A stretch of 15,370 nt of DNA. Source: Porticoccus sp. Lineage in GTDB: Bacteria > Pseudomonadota > Gammaproteobacteria > Pseudomonadales > Porticoccaceae. The notes below the pieces were generated by a model, which did no database searches, was not told the DNA's origin, and saw nothing but the letters and a program-made list of their open reading frames with translations. The translations under genes were made by a program, and so were the position numbers. Of this stretch, positions 1-7,292 are shown piece by piece (position 1 is the stretch's first letter; each line of letters begins with the position of its first letter). The stretch spans positions 1-15,370 of the forward strand of contig DRHD01000043.1 in assembly GCA_011049795.1 (NCBI GenBank), given 5' to 3'.

Positions 1-647
1 CATTTATGCCGAAGCCTCTGGTCGGTGATAACGGCTCTGGTATGCATTGCCACCAATCCTTCTGGAAAGATGGCGAAAACACCTTTGCTGGTGATGGCTA
101 TGCTGGCCTGAGCGACACTGCGCTTTACTACATTGGCGGGATCATCAAGCACGCAAAAGCACTCAACGCTTTTGCTAATGCGTCCACCAACTCCTACAAG
201 CGCCTTATCCCGGGCTTTGAAGCCCCAGTGATGCTGGCATATTCTGCACGCAATCGCTCGGCCTCTCTGCGTATTCCTTACGTCGCGTCCCCCAAGGGAA
301 AACGTGTAGAAGTTCGCTTCGGTGACTGTACTGCCAACCCTTACCTGATGTTTTCGGCCATGCTGATGGCTGGAATCGATGGAGTACAAAACAAAATCCA
401 TCCTGGTGATCCAGCAGATAAAGACCTCTACGACCTGCCTGCGGAAGAAGCGGCAGCAATTCCGCAAGTTGCGGGCAGCCTGCGTGAAGCTCTGGATGCT
501 CTGGATGCTGACCGTGAATTTCTAACCACAGGTGGCGTATTCACCAATGATACTATCGATGCCTACATTGAACTGAAAATGGAAGAAGTTCGCCGTGTTG
601 AGCACACCACTCATCCGGTTGAGTTCGACATGTACTACTCTGTGTAA
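1..647 (+). CDS. glnA: Glutamine synthetase type I, C-terminal part (5' end outside window)
   Basis: Glutamine synthetase condenses glutamate and ammonia into glutamine with ATP, as a cytoplasmic dodecamer. The reading frame is open to the left edge: the codon before the first in-window ATG (position 6) encodes Phe, matching the usual TFMPKP stretch, so about 214 of roughly 469 residues are present. Visible family motifs are [10 protein letters not shown] (ATP/metal region), [12 protein letters not shown] with the flap glutamate, the ARNRSAS arginine segment, RVEVRF, and the C-terminal [11 protein letters not shown]. The Tyr in DLYDLP (codon 429-431) aligns with the adenylylation site Tyr397 of enteric GlnA, so control by the GlnE adenylyltransferase and PII is likely (inference). 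The gene ends at TAA 645-647 and is followed by a strong terminator, so it probably forms its own transcript. The ntrBC genes 1 kb downstream support the assignment. Confidence 0.98.
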   Translation, partial: FMPKPLVGDNGSGMHCHQSFWKDGENTFAGDGYAGLSDTALYYIGGIIKHAKALNAFANASTNSYKRLIPGFEAPVMLAYSARNRSASLRIPYVASPKGKRVEVRFGDCTANPYLMFSAMLMAGIDGVQNKIHPGDPADKDLYDLPAEEAAAIPQVAGSLREALDALDADREFLTTGGVFTNDTIDAYIELKMEEVRRVEHTTHPVEFDMYYSV

Positions 648-714
648 GGTATTACAGATGAGCTAGAGGGAGCCAATAGCGTTATCAATGGCTCTCGTCT
701 ACTCACATAAATTG

Positions 715-750
715 AAAAAGCCCGTTATTTTTCTGAATAACGGGCTTTTT
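715..750 (+). terminator. Intrinsic terminator after glnA
   Basis: A perfect inverted repeat pairs 715-729 with 736-750 (AAAAAGCCCGTTATT against its complement), leaving a 6-nt loop. The right arm ends in a T-run, and the left arm begins with A's, so the hairpin could also work on the opposite strand. It lies 68 bases after the glnA stop and separates glnA transcription from the DUF4124 gene. Confidence 0.92.
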
Positions 751-800
751 CTTTGGTCTAATTGGGGCTAGTCTTGAAATATCGCCTACGGAGAATAGCT

Positions 801-1358
801 GTGAGCACGAGAAATAAACTGCTTTTCACGATACTAAGTTTCAGCCTGGCGTTCAGCGCATCTGCCGAGATTTACCGTATTGTGGATGAAGAAGGCAAGG
901 TTACCTTTACGGATAAACCTCCTCACGACGCCCCCACGAAAGAAAAAGTACAACTACCCACTGCCAATATCCAGCCTGCCCTGAAAATTGCCCCAGCGGT
1001 AAAAGCAGTAGAGGGCGACATAGACGGATACCAAGAGATAGCCATTCTGGCACCAACACAGGATACGACGATCCCACCTGGACAAGAGACAGTGACCGTA
1101 CGAGTCGGCCTGAAGCCCGCGCTAAAAGCAGGCCACCTCATTCAACTCCTGCTCAATGGACAATCCTACGGCCTGCCCACTGCCACCACATCATTCAGCA
1201 TTGGATCCCTTATTCGCGGTGAACATAGTGTCCAGGTTCAGGTGGTCGACACGGAGGGAAGCGTTATTGGGCTCTCCAACACCGCGACCATTCACGTAAA
1301 ACGCGGCTCAGCCCAGCACCCAAACAACATCAACCCCCCCAAACCCACACCACACTAG
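801..1358 (+). CDS. Secreted DUF4124 domain protein with C-terminal Ig-like region
   Basis: The function is unknown. I choose the GTG start at 801 (185 aa) because GGAG at 790-793 lies 7 bases upstream and the protein then begins directly with a signal peptide (charged MSTRNK, hydrophobic LLFTILSFSLAFSA, probable cleavage ASA|E near residue 22). The frame could also open at TTG 762, which would put 13 extra residues before the signal peptide and has no good ribosome site. Residues 23-42 (EIYRIVDEEGKVTFTDKPP) are a typical DUF4124 core. Residues about 80-167 look like a beta-rich Ig-like segment (repeated VTVRV, HSVQVQVVD, TATIHV patterns), and the tail is proline-rich. From memory, such genes often sit between glnA and ntrBC in gammaproteobacteria, which suggests a periplasmic role, but no biochemical function is established that I know of. 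The upstream terminator implies its own promoter, which I could not locate. Confidence 0.82.
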   Translation: MSTRNKLLFTILSFSLAFSASAEIYRIVDEEGKVTFTDKPPHDAPTKEKVQLPTANIQPALKIAPAVKAVEGDIDGYQEIAILAPTQDTTIPPGQETVTVRVGLKPALKAGHLIQLLLNGQSYGLPTATTSFSIGSLIRGEHSVQVQVVDTEGSVIGLSNTATIHVKRGSAQHPNNINPPKPTPH

Positions 1359-1388
1359 AGCACATTTCTCTAGCGCCCACCACACAAG

Positions 1389-1405
1389 TGCACCAATATG
1401 GTGCG
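1389..1405. promoter_or_regulatory. NtrC-binding site upstream of ntrB
   Basis: TGCACCAATATGGTGCG matches the NtrC operator consensus (TGCACC-N5-GGTGCA) at all but the last base. It lies in the intergenic region before ntrBC, about 100 bases upstream of a sigma-54 promoter. That is a usual distance for an NtrC enhancer. Confidence 0.85.
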
Positions 1406-1488
1406 ATTCATGCCGATTTAATCTAGACTAAAGCTAGGCTAGAGGCTGAACCGCCCGAAATTCGTGGTCCTGTGCAACCCCATAAAGC

Positions 1489-1504
1489 TGGCCCGTAACT
1501 TGCT
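1489..1504 (+). promoter_or_regulatory. Sigma-54 (RpoN) promoter for ntrBC
   Basis: TGGCCCGTAACTTGCT has the invariant GG and GC with exactly 10 bases between them, and agrees with the consensus TGGCACG-N4-TTGCT at all defined bases but one. Transcription would start near 1515, about 87 bases before the ntrB ATG. The NtrC operator at 1389-1405 would be centred about 118 bases upstream of that start. Both elements are seen directly; activation by NtrC is inferred. Confidence 0.8.
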
Positions 1505-1601
1505 AGCTCCTATTTATACATGGGATGACAACGCACTCTATTTATAGCCAAAGCCGGCAGACAGACAGAAACTAACCAGTGTTAACAGAGCCGAATATCG
1601 G

Positions 1602-2699
1602 ATGACTAATAATCAGCTACACCATTTATTGCTGGACAACCTCAGTACCGCCGTTGTTCTGTTGAGCGATGAATTGGAAATATGCTATCTCAATCCCGCG
1701 GCGGAAAACTTGCTGGCTGTGAGCGCCATGCGCATCTGTGGCAGCCCCATAGAACAGCTATTTGATGGCTCAGATAAAAACCTTGTCGCATTACGAGAAG
1801 CCATTGAGGCCAACCAGCCCTTCACTCAGCGACAAACCTCATTAACGCTGATGGATCAATCCCATATTACAGTTGATCTCACGGCGACCCCACTTCTGTC
1901 TGCCACCGAAAAACTGCTTCTGGTGGAAATGCAGCCTATGGACCGACTGATGCGAATCAATCGTGAAGAGGCGCTCATCTCTACCCGCGATACCACGCGT
2001 AATTTAGTACGGGGACTCGCCCATGAGATCAAAAACCCACTGGGAGGTATTCGCGGTGCAGCACAACTGCTGTCAGAGGATCTCAGCAGCCAACCGGAAT
2101 TACTGGAATTTACAGAGATTATTTCAGCAGAAACTAACCGACTCTGCAGCCTGGTAGACCGCCTGCTGGGTCCGAACACAGTGCCCAACTTTGCCCCTGT
2201 TAACATCCACGAAGTGCTCGAGCACGTCGCGGCACTGGCCGAAACAGAAACACTTGGCGCCATCACGATTGAACGCAACTACGACCCAAGTATCCCGGAG
2301 CTCCATGGTGACCGAGGGCAACTGATTCAGGCTCTGCTAAATATTGTACGAAATGCTATTCAGTCTCTGGCAAATAGCGACCAACCAATCCCCACCATCA
2401 AGCTTAAAACCCGCATTCAACGACACTTCACCATTGGCAAAACCCACCATAAAGTGGTCTGTCGAATTGACGTTATTGACAATGGCCCCGGCATTCCCGA
2501 TGACATTGTTGATCGTATCTTTTTCCCAATGATTAGTGGTCGAGCCGGCGGCAGCGGCCTTGGGCTCCCTATTGCCCAATCAGCCATAAACCTTCACCAC
2601 GGGTTGATTGAGTGTGACAGCACGCAGGCCGAAACACGGTTTTCACTGTACCTACCTTTAGACAGTAAGCCGTTGGAAAGTACACCCCAAAACAAATGA
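1602..2699 (+). CDS. glnL (ntrB): Nitrogen regulation sensor histidine kinase NtrB
   Basis: NtrB is a cytoplasmic kinase/phosphatase that phosphorylates NtrC under nitrogen limitation and is switched to phosphatase mode by PII protein. It is 365 aa, slightly longer than the enteric protein. An N-terminal PAS-like domain spans about residues 5-110 (NPAAENLLAVSA). The H-box is LVRGLAHEIKNPLGG with phospho-acceptor His141. The N-box is QALLNIVRNAIQSL (about 243-256), G1 is DNGPGIPD (293-300) and G2 is GRAGGSGLGLPIA (313-325). There is no transmembrane segment, as expected for NtrB. The ATG at 1602 has only a weak ribosome site (AGAG about 11 bases upstream), but homologues begin at the same place. 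ntrC follows after 17 bases, so the two form an operon. An NtrC site and a sigma-54 promoter just upstream suggest positive autoregulation. Confidence 0.97.
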   Translation: MTNNQLHHLLLDNLSTAVVLLSDELEICYLNPAAENLLAVSAMRICGSPIEQLFDGSDKNLVALREAIEANQPFTQRQTSLTLMDQSHITVDLTATPLLSATEKLLLVEMQPMDRLMRINREEALISTRDTTRNLVRGLAHEIKNPLGGIRGAAQLLSEDLSSQPELLEFTEIISAETNRLCSLVDRLLGPNTVPNFAPVNIHEVLEHVAALAETETLGAITIERNYDPSIPELHGDRGQLIQALLNIVRNAIQSLANSDQPIPTIKLKTRIQRHFTIGKTHHKVVCRIDVIDNGPGIPDDIVDRIFFPMISGRAGGSGLGLPIAQSAINLHHGLIECDSTQAETRFSLYLPLDSKPLESTPQNK

Positions 2700-2716
2700 G
2701 CCATTGGACAGATTAA

Positions 2717-4132
2717 ATGACAAAGCAAACTGTTTGGATAGTCGATGACGATCGATCAATACGCTGGGTAATGGAGAAGGCGCTAAGCCGAGCCGACTTG
2801 GACGTAACGAGCTTCGAGAATGGTGCCGACCTGTTGGCTCGGCTCGACAAGCAGCAACCTGACACTATCATTAGCGACATTCGTATGCCCGGTATTGATG
2901 GCCTGCAATTATTAAAAAAAATTCATGCCTCCAATCCACTGCTCCCAGTCATCATCACGACAGCACACTCCGACCTCGACAGCGCAGTGGCAGCCTATCA
3001 AGGTGGCGCCTTCGAATACCTTCCTAAGCCATTCGATATCGATGAACTGATTGCCGTCACCAACCGTGCCATCAGCTTTGCCGATGAACAGGGTACTGAA
3101 CACCCTGTTAATACCGACGATATCAGTGATGAAATTATTGGTGAAGCACCGGCTATGCAGGAGGTGTTTCGTGCCATTGGTAGGCTCTCACACTCAAATA
3201 TCACGGTGCTGATTAATGGTGAGTCCGGCACAGGAAAGGAATTGGTCGCCAAAGCACTGCATGACCATAGTCCCCGCAAAAACAATCGATTTATCGCCCT
3301 GAACATGGCAGCAATTCCCCACGATCTGATTGAGTCGGAGTTATTTGGCCATGAAAAAGGGGCTTTCACTGGTGCATCCCAGCGCCGTGAGGGCCGTTTT
3401 CAACAGGCAGATGGGGGAACTCTGTTCCTTGACGAAATCGGTGATATGCCTCCAGAAGCACAAACCCGCTTGCTGCGTGTTTTGGCAAATGGTGAATTCT
3501 ATCTTGTGGGGGGGCACACGCCAGTCAATGTGGATGTTCGAATTATTGCCGCCACCCACCAGAACCTTGAGAAACTGGTCGTCGAAAACCGTTTCAGGGA
3601 AGATCTATTCCACCGCTTGAATGTCATTCGCATTCATCTGCCCAAGCTGGCAGACCGGCGAGAGGATATCCCCCGGCTCCTGCAATACTTTTTTCAGCGT
3701 GCAGCAAGTGAGCTGGATACTGAGCCAAAAATCCTATCACCTGATGCTGAAAAGCATCTCTGCATGCTGCCTTGGGCCGGCAATGTTCGCCAATTGGAAA
3801 ATGCTTGTCGCTGGCTGACGGTCATGGCCCCCGGCAGGGAAGTTCATTTAGGTGATCTTCCCCCCGAACTGAAAGACAGCCCCGTAGAGAAAACTGTCGT
3901 ATCGGGCAATTGGGAGCAACAGCTTCGAAGCTGGGCACAGGGTGAATTGGCCAGCGGCAAACAGGATATTCTTAAGATGGCAGTACCGACCTTTGAACGA
4001 GCTCTGATTGAAACTGCGCTAAGTCACACCAACGGACGAAAAAGAGATGCAGCGGAACTCCTAGGATGGGGCAGAAACACCCTCACCCGGAAACTGAAAG
4101 AGCTGGGCATGCGCGAGGAAGAAGAAAAGTAG
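2717..4132 (+). CDS. glnG (ntrC): Nitrogen regulation response regulator NtrC (sigma-54 activator)
   Basis: NtrC activates sigma-54 promoters of nitrogen-assimilation genes when phosphorylated by NtrB. It is 471 aa, the family's usual length. The receiver domain (1-120) has the acidic pocket DDD at 10-12, phospho-acceptor Asp54 (SDIRMPG), Thr82 and Lys104. The AAA+ domain (about 140-370) has Walker A GESGTGKE (168-175), the sigma-54-contacting GAFTGA loop (215-220), Walker B GGTLFLDE (233-240) and FREDLFHRLNV with the arginine finger near 294. The Fis-type helix-turn-helix at about 436-463 (GRKRDAAELLGWGRNTLTRKL) should bind the operator type seen at 1389-1405. The ATG follows the ntrB stop by 17 bases, with GGA at 2706-2708. 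Downstream it converges with secB, and I see no clear terminator between them. Confidence 0.98.
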   Translation: MTKQTVWIVDDDRSIRWVMEKALSRADLDVTSFENGADLLARLDKQQPDTIISDIRMPGIDGLQLLKKIHASNPLLPVIITTAHSDLDSAVAAYQGGAFEYLPKPFDIDELIAVTNRAISFADEQGTEHPVNTDDISDEIIGEAPAMQEVFRAIGRLSHSNITVLINGESGTGKELVAKALHDHSPRKNNRFIALNMAAIPHDLIESELFGHEKGAFTGASQRREGRFQQADGGTLFLDEIGDMPPEAQTRLLRVLANGEFYLVGGHTPVNVDVRIIAATHQNLEKLVVENRFREDLFHRLNVIRIHLPKLADRREDIPRLLQYFFQRAASELDTEPKILSPDAEKHLCMLPWAGNVRQLENACRWLTVMAPGREVHLGDLPPELKDSPVEKTVVSGNWEQQLRSWAQGELASGKQDILKMAVPTFERALIETALSHTNGRKRDAAELLGWGRNTLTRKLKELGMREEEEK

Positions 4133-4252
4133 GCCCTCAGCTCACCAGGAAATCATAAGGAAAAGCCCCTCCGGTGAGAAAACCTACCGCTGTTCAACCA
4201 ATACTGCAGGGAATCAGTGGTCTCCTATTACATCAAGACTTAGTTAAACGAC

Positions 4253-4756
4253 TTAATGGGTCACTGTCTCCGAAGCCTGCTGACCTGTCTTGACCTCACC
4301 TTCAGCCATTGCCCGAGCAAACAATGCCTCAAAATTAATCGGCGGGATCATCAATGCTGGAAAATTTCCTTTAACCACCATGCTATCAATCACTTCACGC
4401 GCATAGGGAAATAGGGTTGTCGGGCATAAGGTATTGAGAAGCTGTGCCAACTCTGGTCCTTCAACGCCCTTAACCATAAAGATCCCAGCCTGGCGCACCT
4501 CTGCCAAATAAATAGTGTCTTTGCCATCTTTTACAGTAACAGTAAGCGTTAACTCTACTTCGTAATGATCTTCACCGAGCTTCGTGGTCGACAGGCCGAT
4601 ATCCTGATTGAGCTCAGGCTTCACCTTCTTCTGAAAAACAGCTGGCCCCATTGGGGTTTCAAAAGAAAGGTCCTTAAGATAGATGCGCTGCACGACAAAT
4701 TGTGGTGTACCGCTCTGCCCATCTCCGGTCACAGCCTGGGTGTTATCTTCAGTCAT
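4253..4756 (-). CDS. secB: Protein-export chaperone SecB
   Basis: SecB is a tetrameric cytoplasmic chaperone that keeps preproteins unfolded and delivers them to SecA. The 167-aa product matches the family along its whole core: FVVQRIYLKDLSFETPMGP near the N-terminus, the FMVKGVEGPELAQLLNTLCPTTLFPYARE segment, and NFPALMIPPINFEALFARAM near the end. It is slightly longer than the 155-aa E. coli protein, with an acidic N-terminal extension and a short polar tail. The ATG is preceded by AAGG seven bases upstream. It is the last gene of a leftward set with the rhodanese-like gene and grxC; the 84-base gap from grxC leaves room for a separate promoter. A rhodanese-glutaredoxin-SecB order is widely conserved in gammaproteobacteria (E. 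coli yibN-grxC-secB). Confidence 0.97.
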   Translation of the reverse strand: MTEDNTQAVTGDGQSGTPQFVVQRIYLKDLSFETPMGPAVFQKKVKPELNQDIGLSTTKLGEDHYEVELTLTVTVKDGKDTIYLAEVRQAGIFMVKGVEGPELAQLLNTLCPTTLFPYAREVIDSMVVKGNFPALMIPPINFEALFARAMAEGEVKTGQQASETVTH

Positions 4757-4840
4757 GTTGATACCTTTGCTAACTCAGTGTCGTTCATGTATGTGCCACG
4801 GCTCTCATCTATAAAATTTTAGGGCATAACCTGAAGTCAT

Positions 4841-5101
4841 CTACAAGCTTGCTGCGATTAACACATCAAGTTGCCCGGACTGATCCAAACGATGCAAATC
4901 ATCACACCCCCCCACATGGGTTTCACCTACCCAGATTTGCGGCACCGTATGGCGGCCACTCAGCGTTATCAGCTTACGTCGCATTGCCAAGTCTGAATCA
5001 ACAGCAATCTCACTGTATTTCACACCCTTTTCAGTCAATAATTTTTTTGCTGCCACGCAGTAACCGCAGAAACGCGTTGTGTATACCGTTACTTTGGCCA
5101 T
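4841..5101 (-). CDS. grxC: Glutaredoxin 3-type dithiol glutaredoxin
   Basis: This is a small (86 aa) cytoplasmic thiol-disulfide oxidoreductase that uses glutathione to reduce protein disulfides and glutathione mixed disulfides. The thioredoxin fold is complete: active site Cys12-Gly-Tyr-Cys15 near the N-terminus, the cis-proline motif TVPQIWV with Pro54, and the glutathione-binding GGCDDL (64-69). The usual GrxC active site is CPYC; here the proline is replaced by glycine, while both cysteines remain. The ATG follows the stop of the rhodanese-like gene with one base between (TGA-T-ATG), so the two are probably translationally coupled. secB lies 84 bases downstream on the same strand. Confidence 0.95.
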   Translation of the reverse strand: MAKVTVYTTRFCGYCVAAKKLLTEKGVKYSEIAVDSDLAMRRKLITLSGRHTVPQIWVGETHVGGCDDLHRLDQSGQLDVLIAASL

Positions 5102-5102
5102 A

Positions 5103-5528
5103 TCAGTCTTTTACAACGGGCAACTTCTGGTTCTGCCACTCCATCATGCCGCCGGTCAATCGCTGTACATTGAACTCTTTCTGTTGGAGGCGGCGCCCAA
5201 TAGCACCCGCATGCTGCCCCGCTTTGTCGGCAATAATGATGGCTTTTTCGCGATGGGCCTCAAGCTCAACCAACCGATCTTGTAGTTTGGCATGAGGTAT
5301 ATTAATTGCGCCTGCAATATGCCCCGCTTTAAAGTCCTTTGCCTCACGAATATCCAGTAGCACAGCCTCATCAGTATTCAGCATACGAGTGGCCACATGG
5401 GAAGAAATTGGTTTACCACTTTTGATACGCTCATTAATAGCAAACAGGTAGACCATTACCATCAGGACGCTGACGAGCATCCACTGTTCACTGACAAAAA
5501 CAAAAAATTCCACGATCCACGGCCTCAT
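5103..5528 (-). CDS. Membrane-anchored rhodanese-like protein lacking the catalytic cysteine (YibN family)
   Basis: The 141-aa product has one transmembrane helix near the N-terminus (about 13-31, MLVSVLMVMVYLFAI core) followed by a cytoplasmic rhodanese fold at about 38-137, with LLDIREAKDFKAGHIAGAINIPHAKL and GGMMEWQNQKLPVV. In active rhodaneses a Cys begins the active loop after the IIV strand; here the strand reads IIIADKAGQHAG, with Asp in that place, and the protein has no Cys at all. Sulfurtransferase activity by the normal mechanism is therefore not expected. As I recall, E. coli YibN also has Asp at this position, so the loss may mark the whole family. The family sits beside grxC and secB, and a role near the membrane insertion machinery has been proposed. 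The start ATG has no clear Shine-Dalgarno sequence. Confidence 0.9.
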   Translation of the reverse strand: MRPWIVEFFVFVSEQWMLVSVLMVMVYLFAINERIKSGKPISSHVATRMLNTDEAVLLDIREAKDFKAGHIAGAINIPHAKLQDRLVELEAHREKAIIIADKAGQHAGAIGRRLQQKEFNVQRLTGGMMEWQNQKLPVVKD

Positions 5529-5603
5529 TTATCAATTGATGGCCCCCTGGTTAATAACCCCTAGGTCGATAACCTGTTGTGAGCCTGTTGCGAAAGCGGC
5601 CAA

Positions 5604-5633
5604 AGTATACACACCACACCCTCCGATAGGAAA
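5604..5633 (-). promoter_or_regulatory. Possible promoter for the rhodanese-grxC-secB genes
   Basis: On the minus strand TATACT (5604-5609) is a good -10 candidate. TTTCCT (5628-5633), 18 bases further upstream, is only a poor -35. Transcription would give a leader of about 70 bases containing the small inverted repeat GGTTAATAACC at 5549-5559. This is a weak call from pattern alone. Confidence 0.3.
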
Positions 5634-5726
5634 CCACCAATGGCACTGAAACGGCTTTGCCGGTAAGATTCTCGGCTTATTCCCACGACTATTCATATGA
5701 CTATAGAGGCTGGCCAAATCAACGCG

Positions 5727-7286
5727 ATGAGTGAACAAAAAAAACCGCTGCTCCTGCTAGTGCTTGATGGCTACGGACATAGTGACAGCACTGAGCATAA
5801 TGCTATTTATACCGCCAATACCCCAACATTGGATCACCTATGGAAAACCCACCCTCGAACACTCATTAGCACCTCGGGGTTGCCGGTAGGCCTGCCCGAA
5901 GGCCAAATGGGTAACAGTGAAGTGGGGCATATAACACTGGGGGCAGGCCGGGTAATCTACCAAAGTTTTACCCGAATAAATAAAGCCGTGAGTCATGGTG
6001 GCTTTTTCACCAACCCCACCTACACCCATGCCATCGATAAGGCCGTTGAAACAAACAAGGCCGTACATATTCTTGGCCTACTATCCTCTGGAGGCGTCCA
6101 CAGCCACGAAGACCATATTAATGCCATGGTAAACATGGCCGCTCAACGCGGCGCCACAAAGGTGTACGTGCATGCCTTTTTGGATGGACGAGACACCCCA
6201 CCTCGAAGTGCTGAAGACTCCCTAAGAAATACCGCAACAATACTGTCTAAACTAGGCGTTGGCAGAATTGCAAGCATCTGTGGTCGCTTCTACGCCATGG
6301 ATAGAGACCAACGCTGGGATCGGGTAACTGCCGCCTACAACATGCTAACCCTTGGCGAGACAGAGCATCAGTCTGCCGACCCTATTGCAGGGTTACACGC
6401 TGGTTATGAACGGGGTGAGAACGACGAATTTGTCCTACCCACTCTTATTTGCGGAGAGGGTGAGCACCCTGCCACCATCCAAGATGGAGATACTGTTCTC
6501 TATATGAACTTCCGGCCCGATCGAGCAAGACAGCTCACCCGCGCCTTCGTAGATAACGATTTCTCTGGTTTTGACCGTACAGTCCAACCCTCACTGGCAG
6601 ACTTTGTCATGACCACAGAATATGCAGCTGACATTCATACCAGCTGTGCTTTCCCACCGGAAAATCTCAGCAACTCATTCGGTGAATACCTGAGCAACCT
6701 AGGCAAGACTCAGTTACGAATCGCTGAAACTGAAAAATATGCTCACGTCACATTCTTTTTCAGCGGTGGCCAAGAGGCCCTTTTCAAAGGAGAGGATCGA
6801 ATACTCATCCCATCCCCTAAAGTCGCCACCTATGACCTTCAACCAGAGATGAGCGCCTACGAGCTGACCGACAAACTAATTGCGGCCATTGAAAGCCAAC
6901 AGTACGACGCCATCATTTGCAACTATGCCAACTGCGACCAGGTTGGACACAGTGGTGTTTTTGATGCCGCCGTCAAGGCAGTTGAAGTTGTCGATGCCTG
7001 TGTCACCAAGATCCTCACTGCTCTCGATAAAGCCGACGGTGAATGCCTCATCACTGCAGACCACGGCAATGTAGAACAGATGTTTGATGAAGACTCTGGG
7101 CAAGCTCATACCCAGCACACCACCTTACCCGTGCCCCTCATTTACGTAGGCCATAAGAACCTAACACTCACCGATGATGGTACTTTGGCCGATGTCGCCC
7201 CCAGTATGTTGATGTTAATGGGTTTACCGCAACCGCCTGAAATGACGGGCCATTCTCTGATCACCATCAACAACTCAACTGATTAG
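5727..7286 (+). CDS. gpmI: 2,3-bisphosphoglycerate-independent phosphoglycerate mutase
   Basis: GpmI interconverts 3- and 2-phosphoglycerate in glycolysis and gluconeogenesis through a phosphoserine intermediate and two metal ions (usually manganese). I choose the ATG at 5727 (519 aa) because [17 protein letters not shown] aligns with the N-termini of E. coli and Pseudomonas GpmI. An in-frame ATG at 5697 would add 10 residues. Neither has a clear ribosome site. Visible residues are the metal-binding Asp14 (VLDGYG), catalytic Ser64 in [29 protein letters not shown] and [14 protein letters not shown]. The substrate and second metal motifs are [33 protein letters not shown] and [11 protein letters not shown]. 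It stands divergent from the rhodanese gene. envC begins 6 bases after its stop in the same frame, so gpmI-envC, and probably ctpA, form an operon. Confidence 0.97.
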   Translation: MSEQKKPLLLLVLDGYGHSDSTEHNAIYTANTPTLDHLWKTHPRTLISTSGLPVGLPEGQMGNSEVGHITLGAGRVIYQSFTRINKAVSHGGFFTNPTYTHAIDKAVETNKAVHILGLLSSGGVHSHEDHINAMVNMAAQRGATKVYVHAFLDGRDTPPRSAEDSLRNTATILSKLGVGRIASICGRFYAMDRDQRWDRVTAAYNMLTLGETEHQSADPIAGLHAGYERGENDEFVLPTLICGEGEHPATIQDGDTVLYMNFRPDRARQLTRAFVDNDFSGFDRTVQPSLADFVMTTEYAADIHTSCAFPPENLSNSFGEYLSNLGKTQLRIAETEKYAHVTFFFSGGQEALFKGEDRILIPSPKVATYDLQPEMSAYELTDKLIAAIESQQYDAIICNYANCDQVGHSGVFDAAVKAVEVVDACVTKILTALDKADGECLITADHGNVEQMFDEDSGQAHTQHTTLPVPLIYVGHKNLTLTDDGTLADVAPSMLMLMGLPQPPEMTGHSLITINNSTD

Positions 7287-7292
7287 ATACGA

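Noticed and set aside
490..507. CTCTGGATG repeated twice in glnA
   Set aside because: It encodes the conserved ALDALD segment of the protein and needs no other explanation.
1355..1373. CTAGAG-N7-CTCTAG inverted repeat at the stop of the DUF4124 gene
   Set aside because: The stem is only 6 bp with no T-run, so it is too weak to call a terminator.
4141..4176. CTCACC ... GGTGAG repeat between ntrC and secB as a terminator
   Set aside because: The arms are 6 bp, far apart, and not followed by a T-run on either strand.
4849..5295. A long plus-strand open frame opposite grxC and the rhodanese gene
   Set aside because: The minus-strand genes are conserved families; the opposite frame gives a low-complexity product typical of an antisense shadow.
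5641..5656. TGGCACTGAAACGGCT before gpmI as a second sigma-54 promoter
   Set aside because: The -24 half and the 10-base spacing fit, but the -12 half is CGGC instead of TTGC, no NtrC-like operator is nearby, and gpmI is not a known sigma-54 target.
5532..5738. Minus-strand 68-codon open frame over the rhodanese-gpmI gap
   Set aside because: No ribosome site, no family pattern, and it runs into the gpmI coding region; it is a chance frame.
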